Program-made: the position numbers and the translations under genes | Assembly (NCBI RefSeq): GCF_014083985.1 | Contig: NZ_CP046907.1 | Span: 2,212,001 to 2,276,000 of the forward strand | Source of the DNA: Streptomyces sp. SCUT-3 | Lineage (GTDB): Bacteria; Actinomycetota; Actinomycetes; Streptomycetales; Streptomycetaceae | Direction: 5' to 3' | Length of the DNA stretch: 64,000 nt | Shown here: piece after piece, positions 41,337 through 49,997 of the stretch | Layout of the letters: each line of letters begins with the position of its first letter | Numbering within the stretch: the stretch's first letter is position 1 | The notes under the pieces: model-generated | The model's input: only the letters and a program-made list of their open reading frames with translations | The model's database searches: none | Told to the model about the DNA's origin: nothing

Positions 41337-43048
41337 CCGGTAGGGGGGAGGACACCGGCCGGCTCGGCGGGTGGAGGGCGGTGGCGGCCCGGCTGACGAG
41401 CCTCCGGCTGCGGCTGGTCGCGGTCTTCGCGGCGGTGGCGCTGACCGCCGCTGTGTCCGCCTCGGGCATCGCCTACTGGCTCAACCGCGACGCCGTGCTG
41501 ACCCGTGCCCAGAACGCCGCGCTCAACGACTTCCGGCAGGCCATGGAGCGGGAGGCCGGCTCGCTGCCGCTGCGGCCCGAGTGCGACCAGCTGGAGGAGA
41601 CCGCGCGGCGGATGGCGCGCAGCCCGCACAACTACCGGGTCCTGCTGCTGGCCGTGAACCCCGAGGGCGAGCCGTGCGCGAAGTCCTCCGACGGCGAGTT
41701 CAGCATGTCGGCGGTGCCCGGGGCCCTGACCGCGGCCGTGGAGAAGCGCCGCGAGGTGAACGCCGCCAACCGGTTCGAGTACCACCTGTACTGGCAGCGG
41801 ACCACGCCCGGCGGCGACCCGTACCTCGTCGGCGGCGCGAAGGTCATGGGGGGCGGCCCGACCGGCTACATGCTCAAGTCCCTCGACGCGGAGGCCGACG
41901 ACCTCAACTCCCTGGCCTGGTCGCTGGGGATCGCCACGCTGCTCGCCCTGATCGGCTCCGCCCTGCTGGCGCAGGCCGCGGCGACGACGGTGCTGCGCCC
42001 GGTGCAGCGCCTGGGCGACGCGGCCCGCCGCCTCGGCGAGGGGCAGCTGGACACCCGGCTGCGGGTGTCCGGGACCGACGAACTCGCCGACCTGTCACGG
42101 ACGTTCAACCGGACCGCGGAGTCGCTGGAGGCCCGGGTCGAGGAGCTGAGCGCGCGCGAGGCCGCCAGCCGCCGCTTCGTCGCCGACATGTCTCACGAGC
42201 TGCGCACGCCGCTCACCGCGATCACGGCGGTGACCGAGGTGCTGGAGGAGGAGACCGACTCCCTCGACCCGATGATCGCCCCCGCCGTCCAGCTGGTGGT
42301 CACCGAGACCCGGCGGCTGAACGACCTGGTGGAGAACCTCATGGAGGTCACCCGCTTCGACGCCGGCACGGCGCGCCTGGTGCTGGACGACGTGGACGTG
42401 GCCGACATGGTGACCGCCTGCATCGACGTCCGCGCCTGGCTGGACGCGGTCGAGGTGGACGCGCCGCGCGGCATCGTCGCGCGGCTGGACCCCCGCCGCC
42501 TGGACGTGATCCTGGCCAACCTGATCGGCAACGCCCTCAAGCACGGCGGGTCCCCGGTGCGGGTCGCGGTGCGCACCGAGGACGCGCGCACCGGCGGAGC
42601 GTGCGCCGGGGGGACGGAGCCGGCCGGGGCCCCCACGGGCCCCGCGGGCCCCGGGGAGGCGTGGGACGACGGCGCCGGGGACGCCGGGGACGAGGGGCCC
42701 GCCGCGGCGGCGGAGGGGTGCGACTTGGTCGTGGAGGTCGCGGACCGCGGCCCCGGCATCCCCGAGGACGTGCTCCCGCACGTCTTCGACCGCTTCTACA
42801 AGGCGAACAGCTCCCGCCCGCGCTCCGAGGGCAGCGGCCTGGGGCTGTCCATCGCCATGGAGAACGCCCTCGCGCACGGCGGCACGATCGTGGCGGCCAA
42901 CGCCCCGGACGGCGGCGCGGTGTTCACCCTGCGGCTGCCGCTGGGCGGTCCGCGGCCGGACGAAGGACATGGCCCCGGTCACGGCCCCGGCACGGACCGG
43001 AAGGCCGGCACGGGCCGGAAAGCCGGGGAAGAGGACGGACGGAATTGA
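41333..43048 (+). CDS. afsQ2: AfsQ2 sensor histidine kinase
   Basis: Membrane sensor partner of AfsQ1. The 571-aa product has TM1 (about residues 28-50), an extracytoplasmic sensor region (about 50-193) and TM2 (about 194-215). HAMP follows, then the dimerisation His in DMSHELRTPLTAI, the N-box NLIGNALKHGG, VADRGPGIPEDVLPHVFDRF and GSGLGLSIAMENALAHGG. A low-complexity insert of about 47 residues (nt 42577-42717; Gly, Ala, Thr, Pro, Asp) separates the N-box strand from the G1 box inside the ATPase fold, longer than I recall in the S. coelicolor protein. Starts GTGA-overlapped with afsQ1 and ends 4 bases into the lipoprotein gene. Confidence 0.92.
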   Translation: MTGRGEDTGRLGGWRAVAARLTSLRLRLVAVFAAVALTAAVSASGIAYWLNRDAVLTRAQNAALNDFRQAMEREAGSLPLRPECDQLEETARRMARSPHNYRVLLLAVNPEGEPCAKSSDGEFSMSAVPGALTAAVEKRREVNAANRFEYHLYWQRTTPGGDPYLVGGAKVMGGGPTGYMLKSLDAEADDLNSLAWSLGIATLLALIGSALLAQAAATTVLRPVQRLGDAARRLGEGQLDTRLRVSGTDELADLSRTFNRTAESLEARVEELSAREAASRRFVADMSHELRTPLTAITAVTEVLEEETDSLDPMIAPAVQLVVTETRRLNDLVENLMEVTRFDAGTARLVLDDVDVADMVTACIDVRAWLDAVEVDAPRGIVARLDPRRLDVILANLIGNALKHGGSPVRVAVRTEDARTGGACAGGTEPAGAPTGPAGPGEAWDDGAGDAGDEGPAAAAEGCDLVVEVADRGPGIPEDVLPHVFDRFYKANSSRPRSEGSGLGLSIAMENALAHGGTIVAANAPDGGAVFTLRLPLGGPRPDEGHGPGHGPGTDRKAGTGRKAGEEDGRN

Positions 43049-43806
43049 TCTCGCGCACCATCCGCCGGGCCGCCCGCACGCCCGCCGCCCGCACACCCGC
43101 CGCCCGCACACCCGTCACCCGCAGGCCCGCCACCCGCAGGCCCGTCGCGGCGCTCCTGGTGGCCGCGGCCCTGGCCGCCGCTTCCGGCTGCGGCATCCGC
43201 GCCACGTCGGTGCCGGTGGACGCGGGCGCCGCGCCGTCCCGCGTCTCGTGCACCACCCCCTCCGAGGACCCCGGGCCGGGGGCGCCTCCCGCCTCCCCGT
43301 CCGGCACCGCACAGCCCTCCCCGTCCGGCTCCTCCTCCGCGGACGCCTCCGCGTCACCGGGGGCGGAGGCGTCCGGGAAGCCGGCCGCGCAGCGGGCCGT
43401 GGAGGTCTACCTGGTCTGCCGCTCCGAGGTGGTCCCGCGCACGCGGACCGCCGAGTTCCGCGACGACGACCCCGAGGCGGCCGCCCGCCGCCTGGTCGGC
43501 CTGCTGCGGGCCGGGCCGACCCGGGAGGAGGGCGGTGCGGGCTTCACCACCGACGTCCCCCCGGACCTCCAGGTCCGCGGCCCGCGCTCCGGGGACCCCG
43601 AGGACGCCTGGCGGCTGAGCCGCGAACCGGACGAGCTCCCCTCGTTCGCCCTCGCCCAGCTGGTGTGCACCTTCTCCGCCTCGCTGGCCGACGGGGGCCC
43701 CGTCCTGCTCGGCGGACCCGACGACGACCGGGTGCTCTCGTACCCCTGTACGCAGGAACTGCGGACACGACCCGAAGCCGGGCTCACCGCCGGTGCGTCG
43801 GTGTGA
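43045..43806 (+). CDS. Lipoprotein of the afsQ operon
   Basis: The 253-aa product starts at a TTG that overlaps the afsQ2 stop (TTGA). The first 30 residues are Arg/Thr/Pro repeats (ARTPA, TRRPA) from tandem DNA repeats at about 43075-43146. A hydrophobic stretch with the lipobox ASGC follows, then a Ser/Pro linker. The last 150 residues resemble a diverged GerMN-like domain (VEVYLVCRSEVVPRTR, RRLVGLLRAGPTREEGGAGF, LPSFALAQLVCTFSASL). S. coelicolor also encodes a lipoprotein right after afsQ2, so it is probably part of signal sensing at the membrane. That role is inferred. Confidence 0.82.
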   Translation: MISRTIRRAARTPAARTPAARTPVTRRPATRRPVAALLVAAALAAASGCGIRATSVPVDAGAAPSRVSCTTPSEDPGPGAPPASPSGTAQPSPSGSSSADASASPGAEASGKPAAQRAVEVYLVCRSEVVPRTRTAEFRDDDPEAAARRLVGLLRAGPTREEGGAGFTTDVPPDLQVRGPRSGDPEDAWRLSREPDELPSFALAQLVCTFSASLADGGPVLLGGPDDDRVLSYPCTQELRTRPEAGLTAGASV

Positions 43807-43931
43807 CACCGCCGCCGGATCCCGTACCGTTGCCTGCCGTGGCATCAGCATTCGCCGGTCGGCCGCCCCGCTCCGGGAACCGCACCGCTCCGGCCCGCGT
43901 CCTTTCCCCCGTGCAGCGTGGAGGCTCCGGC

Positions 43932-44528
43932 GTGCGGACCGGATCTGAGCAGTCGGTACGGACCCCGGGCGCCGGGGCCCGCTCCGCATTCCCCGCGGCC
44001 AGGGCCGCCGGCGTCGTACTGACCGTCGCCTGGCTGGCCCTCGTCGGCTGGCTGCGGCTGCGTCCGGTGGACGTGCCGTGGGTCTACGGGGCGAACTTCG
44101 ACCCCTTGGCGACCATCAGACGCGACCTGGCACTCGGCCCCGCCCGGGCCGTCCGGTCCTTCGCCTCCGGTCTGGCCCTGCTGGCCCCGCTGGGTTTCCT
44201 GCTGCCCCTGGCCGGCGGCCGGGCCCGGGCCTCCGCGGTGGCCTCGTTCGTCCGGACCCTCCTCGCCGGCTCGATGATCGCGTTCGCCCTGGCCTGCGCC
44301 CAGACCTGGGTGCCGGGCCGGGTCTTCGACATCGACCAGCTGATGCTGAACACCGCGGGCATCGTGGTGGCGCACCTGGCCGTGGTGCCCGCGGTGCGGG
44401 GGCGGCTGCGCAGACGGGCAGGGGCGGCCCGGGTCGGGGACAACCCCGAGAAGCACGTCGGGGGCGGTTCGCCCCGTGGAGTGACGATCGGCGCGATTCG
44501 CGGTTCTACGGTTGATTCGTCGGCCTGA
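43932..44528 (+). CDS. VanZ-family membrane protein
   Basis: The 198-aa product has four to five hydrophobic helices and the VanZ layout: GVVLTVAWLALVGWLRLRP, ANFDPLATIRRDL, AVRSFASGLALLAPLGFLLP, and VPGRVFDIDQLMLNTAGIVV, where an Asp-x-Asp-x-x-x-Asn motif is typical of the family. VanZ proteins are linked to glycopeptide (teicoplanin) resistance and other envelope roles. Function here unknown. The GTG at 43932 follows GGAGGCTCCGGC. Same direction as the afsQ operon but separated by 125 bp. Confidence 0.82.
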   Translation: MRTGSEQSVRTPGAGARSAFPAARAAGVVLTVAWLALVGWLRLRPVDVPWVYGANFDPLATIRRDLALGPARAVRSFASGLALLAPLGFLLPLAGGRARASAVASFVRTLLAGSMIAFALACAQTWVPGRVFDIDQLMLNTAGIVVAHLAVVPAVRGRLRRRAGAARVGDNPEKHVGGGSPRGVTIGAIRGSTVDSSA

Positions 44529-44573
44529 TACCGGGAAGGCCGTCGTCGAGTCCTCCACCAGAAGGAGCAACCG

Positions 44574-44774
44574 ATGTCTGCCGCTCTCGTACGCCCCCGT
44601 GACGGAAGGATGATCGCCGGGGTCTGCGCCGCACTGGCGAACCGTTTCGGCACGTCTCCCACCACCATGCGGGTGATCTTCGTGGTCTCGTGCCTGCTGC
44701 CCGGCCCCCAGTTCCTCGTCTACCTCGCACTGTGGGCGCTGCTGCCCTCGGAGGAGCGGGTGCACACGTACTGA
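44574..44774 (+). CDS. PspC-domain envelope stress protein
   Basis: The 66-aa product is a single PspC domain: LVRPRDGRMIAGVCAALANR, then TTMRVIFVVSCLLPGPQFLV and YLALWALLPSEE. It has a basic helix and one membrane helix. PspC proteins sense or respond to membrane stress. The ATG follows AGAAGGAGCAACCG. It lies 45 bp after the VanZ gene, probably in the same unit, and is followed by a strong terminator. Confidence 0.87.
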   Translation: MSAALVRPRDGRMIAGVCAALANRFGTSPTTMRVIFVVSCLLPGPQFLVYLALWALLPSEERVHTY

Positions 44775-44842
44775 GCCGCGCCGGCGGCGGGGCGCGCAAG
44801 CGCCGAGGTGCCTTCGTGCCGGGGCGGGTACGCACCGGCACA

Positions 44843-44899
44843 CGCGCGGCGGGCCGCGCCCCGCACCCGGTGGGTGGGGGCGCGGCCCGCCGCCGCGCG
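44843..44899. terminator. Strong bulged terminator after the PspC gene
   Basis: Left arm CGCGCGGCGGGCCGCGCCCC (44843-44862) pairs with 44877-44899 around a three-base bulge. The apical part CACCC-GGT-GGGTG pairs too. Lies between convergent genes. Confidence 0.75.
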
Positions 44900-44934
44900 C
44901 TGCCGCCGCCGTACTGAAGCCGCGGCGGCCGGAC

Positions 44935-45402
44935 TCAGCCGGCCAGGCCGCCGGTCACCGCACCCGTCGGCAGACCGGTGGCGGGCAGACCGGTCGACGG
45001 CAGACCGGCCGTGGGCAGACCGGCCGTGGGGGCGGTGACGCCGCCGGGGAGGGCGCCGGCCGTGACGGCACCGGCGGGCCCGCTCACGGCGGCCACGCCC
45101 TGGACCGGGTCTCCCGCGGCGGCGGGCAGGGTGCGGGTCGCCCCGGTGCCCTCGACCAGGCCGGAGAGCTTGCCCAGAGCGCTGCCGGTGGTGCCGTTCA
45201 GGCCGCCGAGGCCGTTCGCGGCCCTGGTGGACGGCAGGGCCGCGGCCCCCTCGACGGTCTGCGCGACCTTCTCGAGCGGCAGGTCGGCCGGCAGCCGGTC
45301 CGAGGTGCCGTGTCCGGCCGCGGAGGCGGAGCCCGCGGCGGCGGCCGCGAGGGCGACGCCGAGGGCGGCGGCTCCGGCGGTCTTGAGCATGGCCTGCTTC
45401 AT
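44935..45402 (-). CDS. Small secreted Ala/Gly/Pro-rich protein
   Basis: The 155-aa product has a signal peptide (KQAMLKTAGAAALGVALAAA through SASA) and a mature chain without a known domain. It starts HGTSDRLPADLPLEKVAQTV and ends in a run of GLPxT pentapeptides (GLPTAGLPSTGLPATGLPT) encoded by 15-bp tandem repeats at about 44963-45030. GAGGA lies nine bases before the ATG. It resembles the product at 37939-38463 in design. Role unknown, possibly a wall-associated or matrix protein. Confidence 0.68.
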   Translation of the reverse strand: MKQAMLKTAGAAALGVALAAAAAGSASAAGHGTSDRLPADLPLEKVAQTVEGAAALPSTRAANGLGGLNGTTGSALGKLSGLVEGTGATRTLPAAAGDPVQGVAAVSGPAGAVTAGALPGGVTAPTAGLPTAGLPSTGLPATGLPTGAVTGGLAG

Positions 45403-45507
45403 GGGGGAACGTCCTCGTGGTTGGTGGCGTCGGTGCACCGCGCCGGCGGACCGGCCGTGACCGCGGAGTTCCGCAACGTAGCCACCCCTCCCGGGCCGCG
45501 CAAACAG

Positions 45508-45546
45508 CCGGACGCGGCCCGGGACCGCCTCCCGGGCCGCGTCCGG
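45508..45546. terminator. Terminator after add
   Basis: A perfect 17-bp stem (45508-45524 with 45530-45546) and five-base loop CCGCC, 24 bp beyond the stop codon of the adenosine deaminase gene on the minus strand. Confidence 0.8.
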
Positions 45547-45569
45547 CCCCCCGTTCCCGCCGCTTCCCG

Positions 45570-46727
45570 TCAGGCCTCAAAAGCCCCTTCGGAAGAGGTC
45601 ACCGCGGGTGCCCCGCGGAACAGCCACTCGGACTTCAGCGCGGCGTACCCGGGCTTGATCACCTCGTTGATCATCGCCAGACGTTCATCGAAAGGGATGA
45701 ACGCGGACTTCATCGCGTTGACGGTGAACCACTGCATGTCGTCGAGCGTGTAGTGGAAGGTCTTCACCAGGTGCTCGAACTCGCGGCTCATGCTGGTGCC
45801 CGACATCAGCCGGTTGTCGGTGTTGACCGTGGCGCGGAAGTGCAGCCGGCGCAGCAGCCCGATGGGGTGCTCGGCGTACGACGCGGCCGCGCCCGTCTGG
45901 AGGTTGGAGGTCGGGCACAGCTCCAGCGGGATCCGCTTGTCGCGCACGTAGGCGGCGAGCCGGCCGAGGGTGACCGAGCCGTCCTCGTCGACGGTGATGT
46001 CGTCGATGATCCGCACGCCGTGGCCGAGCCGGTCGGCGCCGCACCACTGCAGTGCCTGCCAGATCGAGGGCAGCCCGAACGCCTCGCCGGCGTGGATCGT
46101 GAAGTGGTTGTTCTCGCGCTTGAGGTACTCGAAGGCGTCCAGGTGCCGGGTGGGCGGGAACCCGGCCTCGGCGCCGGCGATGTCGAAGCCGACGACGCCG
46201 TCGTCCCGGTGCGTGTTGGCCAGTTCGGCGATCTCCAGCGAGCGCGCCGCGTGCCGCATCGCGGTGAGCAGCGCGCCAACCCGGATGCGGTGCCCGGCGT
46301 CGAGCGCCCGGCGCTCGCCCTCGCGGAAGCCCTCGTTGACGGCGCGGACGACCTCCTCGAGGGTCAGGCCGCCCTCCAGGTGCTGCTCGGGCGCGTACCG
46401 GACCTCGGCGTAGACCACTCCGTCGGCGGCCAGGTCCTCGGCGCACTCCGCGGCGACGCGGAAGAGCGCGTCCCTGGTCTGCATGACGGCGCAGGTGTGG
46501 CTGAACGTCTCCAGGTAGCGCTCCAGCGAGCCGGAGTCGGCCGCGTCCCGGAACCAGGTGCCCAGGCGGTCGGGGTCGGTCTCCGGGAGGTTCTCGTAGC
46601 CGCAGTCGGCGGCGAGCTCCACGATCGTGGCAGGACGCAGGCCGCCGTCGAGGTGGTCGTGGAGGAGCACCTTGGGGGCCCGGCGGATCTGGTCCGCGTC
46701 CGGTGTGGTGAGGTTCGGGCTCTGCAT
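45570..46727 (-). CDS. add: Adenosine deaminase
   Basis: Converts (deoxy)adenosine to (deoxy)inosine for purine nucleoside phosphorylase. The 385-aa product shows the zinc-binding [17 protein letters not shown], the catalytic [24 protein letters not shown], and the late zinc and base Asp residues in [15 protein letters not shown]. An additional N-terminal [11 protein letters not shown] precedes the fold. The ATG at 46727 lies about where a transcript from the -10-like TAGCAT (46739-46734) would begin, so the message may be leaderless. Divergent from an alpha/beta hydrolase gene across the nucleoside box. Confidence 0.95.
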   Translation of the reverse strand: MQSPNLTTPDADQIRRAPKVLLHDHLDGGLRPATIVELAADCGYENLPETDPDRLGTWFRDAADSGSLERYLETFSHTCAVMQTRDALFRVAAECAEDLAADGVVYAEVRYAPEQHLEGGLTLEEVVRAVNEGFREGERRALDAGHRIRVGALLTAMRHAARSLEIAELANTHRDDGVVGFDIAGAEAGFPPTRHLDAFEYLKRENNHFTIHAGEAFGLPSIWQALQWCGADRLGHGVRIIDDITVDEDGSVTLGRLAAYVRDKRIPLELCPTSNLQTGAAASYAEHPIGLLRRLHFRATVNTDNRLMSGTSMSREFEHLVKTFHYTLDDMQWFTVNAMKSAFIPFDERLAMINEVIKPGYAALKSEWLFRGAPAVTSSEGAFEA

Positions 46728-46743
46728 TGGCGAATGCTACCGC

Positions 46744-46755
46744 CTACGCGCGTAG
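46744..46755. promoter_or_regulatory. Nucleoside-regulon box 3 (add promoter)
   Basis: Perfect palindrome CTACGCGCGTAG in the 100-bp divergent region between add (-) and the hydrolase (+). On the minus strand a -10-like TAGCAT follows four bases later. Identical to box 1. Confidence 0.7.
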
Positions 46756-46827
46756 AATGCATGTTGATACCGATTCTTGACCACCCCGACAGGTAGTCCC
46801 CACCACCCCTTCTGCCATCGTTCTTCC

Positions 46828-47583
46828 ATGGCTTCGCAAGTCTTGCCGGTACGCGCCGCGCGGCTCGGCCGCCGGACGGGGGTTCCTGCGCAGGACGGCA
46901 CGGTCCGCGCGGCCGTCCTCGTACTGCCCGCGGGCCCCGAACTGAGCACCCGTCACCGCTCGCCCCTGGCCGCCGCCGCACTCCGGCCGCTCGCCCGCCG
47001 GCTGGTGCGCGCCGGGCACTCCCGGGGACTCGTCGGCCACCTCGTCCACTACCGCTTCCGCGGCTGGAACGGCGACTGGGCCCACCCGGTGGAGGACGCC
47101 GAGTGGGCGGTCGACGAGGTGGTGCGCCGCTACGGCGACATACCCGTGTGCCTGGTCGGCATGGGCATGGGGGCCCGCGCCGCACTGCGGGCGGCGGGCC
47201 GGCCCGCCGTGGAGTCGGTGGTGGCGCTCGCCCCCTGGGTCCCCGCCGTCCCCGAGCCGGAGCCGGTGCAGCAGCTCGCCGGACGCCGGGTCCTCATCGT
47301 CCACGGCACCAACGACTCCGTCTTCGACCCCGAGGAGTCCTACCGCTACGCGCGTCGGCTGAAGAAGACCAACCGGGACGTGTGCCGCTTCGAGGTCCAC
47401 TCCGACGGGCACCACCTGGTCCAGCACCGCCACGAAGTCTTCGCCCTCGCCGAGGACTTCGTGGTCGGCACCCTCCTCGGCCGGGGCCTCTCCCGGCCCG
47501 TGGCCGACGCCCTCGCCGCTCCCCCGCCCCTGGGCCTGCGCATGCCGCTCGCCTCCGGGTTCGGCCGCAGCCTCCGCCACTGA
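46828..47583 (+). CDS. Alpha/beta-hydrolase fold protein
   Basis: The 251-aa product has an alpha/beta-hydrolase order: AAVLVLPAGPELST, VCLVGMGMGARAALRAAG as the nucleophile-elbow region, and VLIVHGTNDSVFDPEESYRY with the acid and FEVHSDGHHLVQH with the His. The elbow reads GMGMG, with Met where the nucleophilic Ser is expected, so ordinary esterase activity is doubtful. The ATG at 46828 was chosen, since the frame extends to a TTG at 46777 without a ribosome site. It shares the intergenic nucleoside box with add. Substrate unknown. Confidence 0.78.
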   Translation: MASQVLPVRAARLGRRTGVPAQDGTVRAAVLVLPAGPELSTRHRSPLAAAALRPLARRLVRAGHSRGLVGHLVHYRFRGWNGDWAHPVEDAEWAVDEVVRRYGDIPVCLVGMGMGARAALRAAGRPAVESVVALAPWVPAVPEPEPVQQLAGRRVLIVHGTNDSVFDPEESYRYARRLKKTNRDVCRFEVHSDGHHLVQHRHEVFALAEDFVVGTLLGRGLSRPVADALAAPPPLGLRMPLASGFGRSLRH

Positions 47584-47616
47584 CCCGGCCGCCCCCTCCC
47601 CCGGCCCCCGAACCCG

Positions 47617-48603
47617 TCAGCCCGACAGCAGCCGTCCCCGCCGGGCCAGTACGAACCGTTTGAACGCCTCCACCGGCGCCGTCCCGCCGGGCCCCGCCCG
47701 CCAGGCCACCCCGATCTCGCGCACCGCCCTCGGCTCGACGACGGCCAGCTCCACCACCCCCGGGCGCGGCACCGCCGGGGGCGGCAGCAGGGCGACCCCG
47801 AGCCCCGCCGCGACCAGCCCGCGCAGCGTCTCCGCCTCCTCGCCCTCGAACGCCGTCCGGGGCGTGAACCCGGCGCGGGCGCACAGCGCGTCGGTGATCC
47901 GGCGCAGTCCGTAGCCCGGCTCCGTGGTGACGAACGGCTCCTCCGCCGCCTCGGCCAGCCGGACCCGGCGGCGCCCGGCCAGGCGGTGGTCCGCCGGGAC
48001 GACGAGCCGCAGCCGCTGCTCGTCCAGCCGGTGCGTCACCAGGTCGGGGTCGTCCGGCAGGGGCGCCGTCAGGCACAGGTCGAGCTCTCCGGTGCGCAGC
48101 CGCTGCAGCATGGCCTCGTTGTGGTCCTGCACCAACTGGAAGCGCACCCGGGGGTGTTCGGCGCGGAACTCCCGCAGCAGCCCCGGCACCGTCTCCCAGC
48201 CCAGCGTGTGCAGGAAGCCGAAGGCGACCCGGCCCGACCCCGGGTCCGCGTCCGCCCGCACGGCCTCCGCCGCCCGCTCCACCTCCGCCAGCGCGCGTTC
48301 GACCGAGGCGAGGAAGGTCCGTCCGGCGGGGGTGAGGGAAACCCCGCGGCCGTGCCGGGCCAGCAGGGGCACCCCCAGGTCGGCCTCCAGTCGGGCGACC
48401 GCCCGGCTCATCGTCGGCTGCGGCACGGCGAGCAGGCGGGCGGCCCGGGTGACGTGCTCGGTGCGCGCCACCGCGGCGAACTGCGCCAGGCGCGGGGCGA
48501 GCAGCGCCGCCCACGAACCCGCCTCCAGCTCCGCCGTGACGAAAGCCTCTTCCTCCTGCCCGGACGCCGCCCGGTACCCCTGTGGCCTCGGCTCATTCAC
48601 CAT
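47617..48603 (-). CDS. LysR-family transcriptional regulator
   Basis: The 328-aa product has the LysR helix-turn-helix (about residues 37-95): LAQFAAVARTEHVTRAARLL, then PQPTMSRAVARLEADLGVPL. A periplasmic-binding-protein-like effector domain follows (about 120-315). Starts at the ATG 48603, 62 bp from the divergent MFS gene, which it most likely controls. The pairing of a LysR regulator with this type of MFS exporter (YnfM-like) is common. The effector is unknown. Confidence 0.88.
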   Translation of the reverse strand: MVNEPRPQGYRAASGQEEEAFVTAELEAGSWAALLAPRLAQFAAVARTEHVTRAARLLAVPQPTMSRAVARLEADLGVPLLARHGRGVSLTPAGRTFLASVERALAEVERAAEAVRADADPGSGRVAFGFLHTLGWETVPGLLREFRAEHPRVRFQLVQDHNEAMLQRLRTGELDLCLTAPLPDDPDLVTHRLDEQRLRLVVPADHRLAGRRRVRLAEAAEEPFVTTEPGYGLRRITDALCARAGFTPRTAFEGEEAETLRGLVAAGLGVALLPPPAVPRPGVVELAVVEPRAVREIGVAWRAGPGGTAPVEAFKRFVLARRGRLLSG

Positions 48604-48638
48604 GGCATCGATTCTCGCTTTTTCATGCATTGGACGCA

Positions 48639-48662
48639 TCGAACGGCGCGTCCTACGTTCGA
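48639..48662. promoter_or_regulatory. Inverted repeat between the LysR gene and the MFS gene
   Basis: TCGAACG (48639-48645) and CGTTCGA (48656-48662) with a ten-base spacer, in the 62-bp divergent region, right before the MFS start. A plausible LysR-type binding site with T and A at the arm edges. Confidence 0.5.
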
Positions 48663-48665
48663 GAC

Positions 48666-49997
48666 ATGCCCGATGCCGATACAAGGGCGCCCGCCCCCGC
48701 CGCGGGCGCCCGGACCACCGAATCCCCCGCCCCGGCAAGAACCGGGACCGCCGCCGCGAAGGCCGCCGCGACGGCCGACGAGCGGCTGCTGCCCGGCACG
48801 TCCGCCTACCGCCGCGCCATCCTCGCCCTCTTCGCCGCCGGCACCGCCACCTTCCTCCTCGTCTACGCCACGCAGGGGCTGCTCCCGGCGATCTCCGCCG
48901 AGTTCTCGGCCACCCCGGCCCGCGCCAGCCTCACGGTCTCCCTGACCACCGGCGCCCTCGCCGCCGCGCTGCTGCCGGTGAGCACCCTGTCCGAGAAGTA
49001 CGGACGCCTGCAGGTGATGACCGCGTCGGTCTTCGGCGCGGCCCTCGTCGGCCTGGCGATCCCCTTCTCCCCCGACCTGACCACCCTGGTGGTGCTGCGC
49101 GCCCTGCAGGGCGTGGCCCTGGCCGGGCTGCCCGCCAGCGCGATGGCCTACCTGGCCGAGGAGGTCTCGCCCCGGGCCCTGGCCGGCGCCGTCGGGCTGT
49201 ACGTGGCGGGCAACAGCCTCGGCGGCATGACCTCGCGGCTGGCGGCCGGCTGGATCGCCCAGTGGACGAACTGGCGGATCGCCCTGGGCGTGCTGGGCGC
49301 GACGTCGCTGCTGTGCGCCGTGACGTTCCTCCTCCTGGCCCCGAAGGCCCGGCACTTCACGCCGTCCCCGATCAACCCGGCGGCCCTGCTGCGCACCGTG
49401 CGCGGGCACCTGGGCAACCCGCTGCTGCTGCGCCTGTACCTGCTCGGGATGCTCTTCATGTCGGTCTTCGGCTCGGTCTACACCGTGCTGGCCTACCGGC
49501 TGACCGAGGCCCCCTTCCACCTGGCCGAGGGCGTGATCGGCTCGATCTTCCTGGTCTACCTGGTGGGCACCTTCACCTCGGCCGTCTCCGGCAGGCTAAC
49601 CGCCCGCATCGGCCGGCGCGGCTCGCTGTACACCGGAATCGCCACCGTCACCGCCGGCCTGCTGCTGACCCTGGCGGACTCCCTGACCGCCGTCCTCCTC
49701 GGACTGGTACTGATCACCGGCGGCTTCTTCACCGGGCACGTGGTCGCCTCCGGATCGGTCAGCGGCACCGCCGCCTCCGGACGGGCCCAGGCGTCCGCGC
49801 TGTACATGACGGCCTACTACGTCGGCAACAGCGTGGGCGGCACGGTGGGCGCCGGCGCCTACCACTCGGCGGGCTGGAGCGGCACCACGGCCGTCGCCCT
49901 CCTGGCCATGGCCGCCGCTGCCGCCACCACCGGCTACGCCACCTGGCGCGCCCGCGGCGGACGGCGGGCCGGGGCGAACCGCGGCGCCGAACCGTAG
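48666..49997 (+). CDS. MFS transporter (12-helix, YnfM/arabinose-efflux type)
   Basis: The 443-aa membrane protein has a polar, Ala/Thr-rich N-terminus of 45 residues and about 12 helices. MFS loop motifs are visible: LSEKYGRLQVMTASVF (motif A-like), VLRALQGVALAGLPASAMAY and RLTARIGRRGSLYTG. Likely exports small organic compounds. Its stop codon lies inside the 5' arm of the conserved hairpin element copy B (49981-50042). Divergent from its presumed LysR regulator. Confidence 0.88.
   Translation: MPDADTRAPAPAAGARTTESPAPARTGTAAAKAAATADERLLPGTSAYRRAILALFAAGTATFLLVYATQGLLPAISAEFSATPARASLTVSLTTGALAAALLPVSTLSEKYGRLQVMTASVFGAALVGLAIPFSPDLTTLVVLRALQGVALAGLPASAMAYLAEEVSPRALAGAVGLYVAGNSLGGMTSRLAAGWIAQWTNWRIALGVLGATSLLCAVTFLLLAPKARHFTPSPINPAALLRTVRGHLGNPLLLRLYLLGMLFMSVFGSVYTVLAYRLTEAPFHLAEGVIGSIFLVYLVGTFTSAVSGRLTARIGRRGSLYTGIATVTAGLLLTLADSLTAVLLGLVLITGGFFTGHVVASGSVSGTAASGRAQASALYMTAYYVGNSVGGTVGAGAYHSAGWSGTTAVALLAMAAAAATTGYATWRARGGRRAGANRGAEP

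Noticed and set aside
47344-47356. CTACGCGCGTCGG, close to the nucleoside box
   Set aside because: It lies inside the hydrolase coding region with two mismatches in the second arm and no promoter context.
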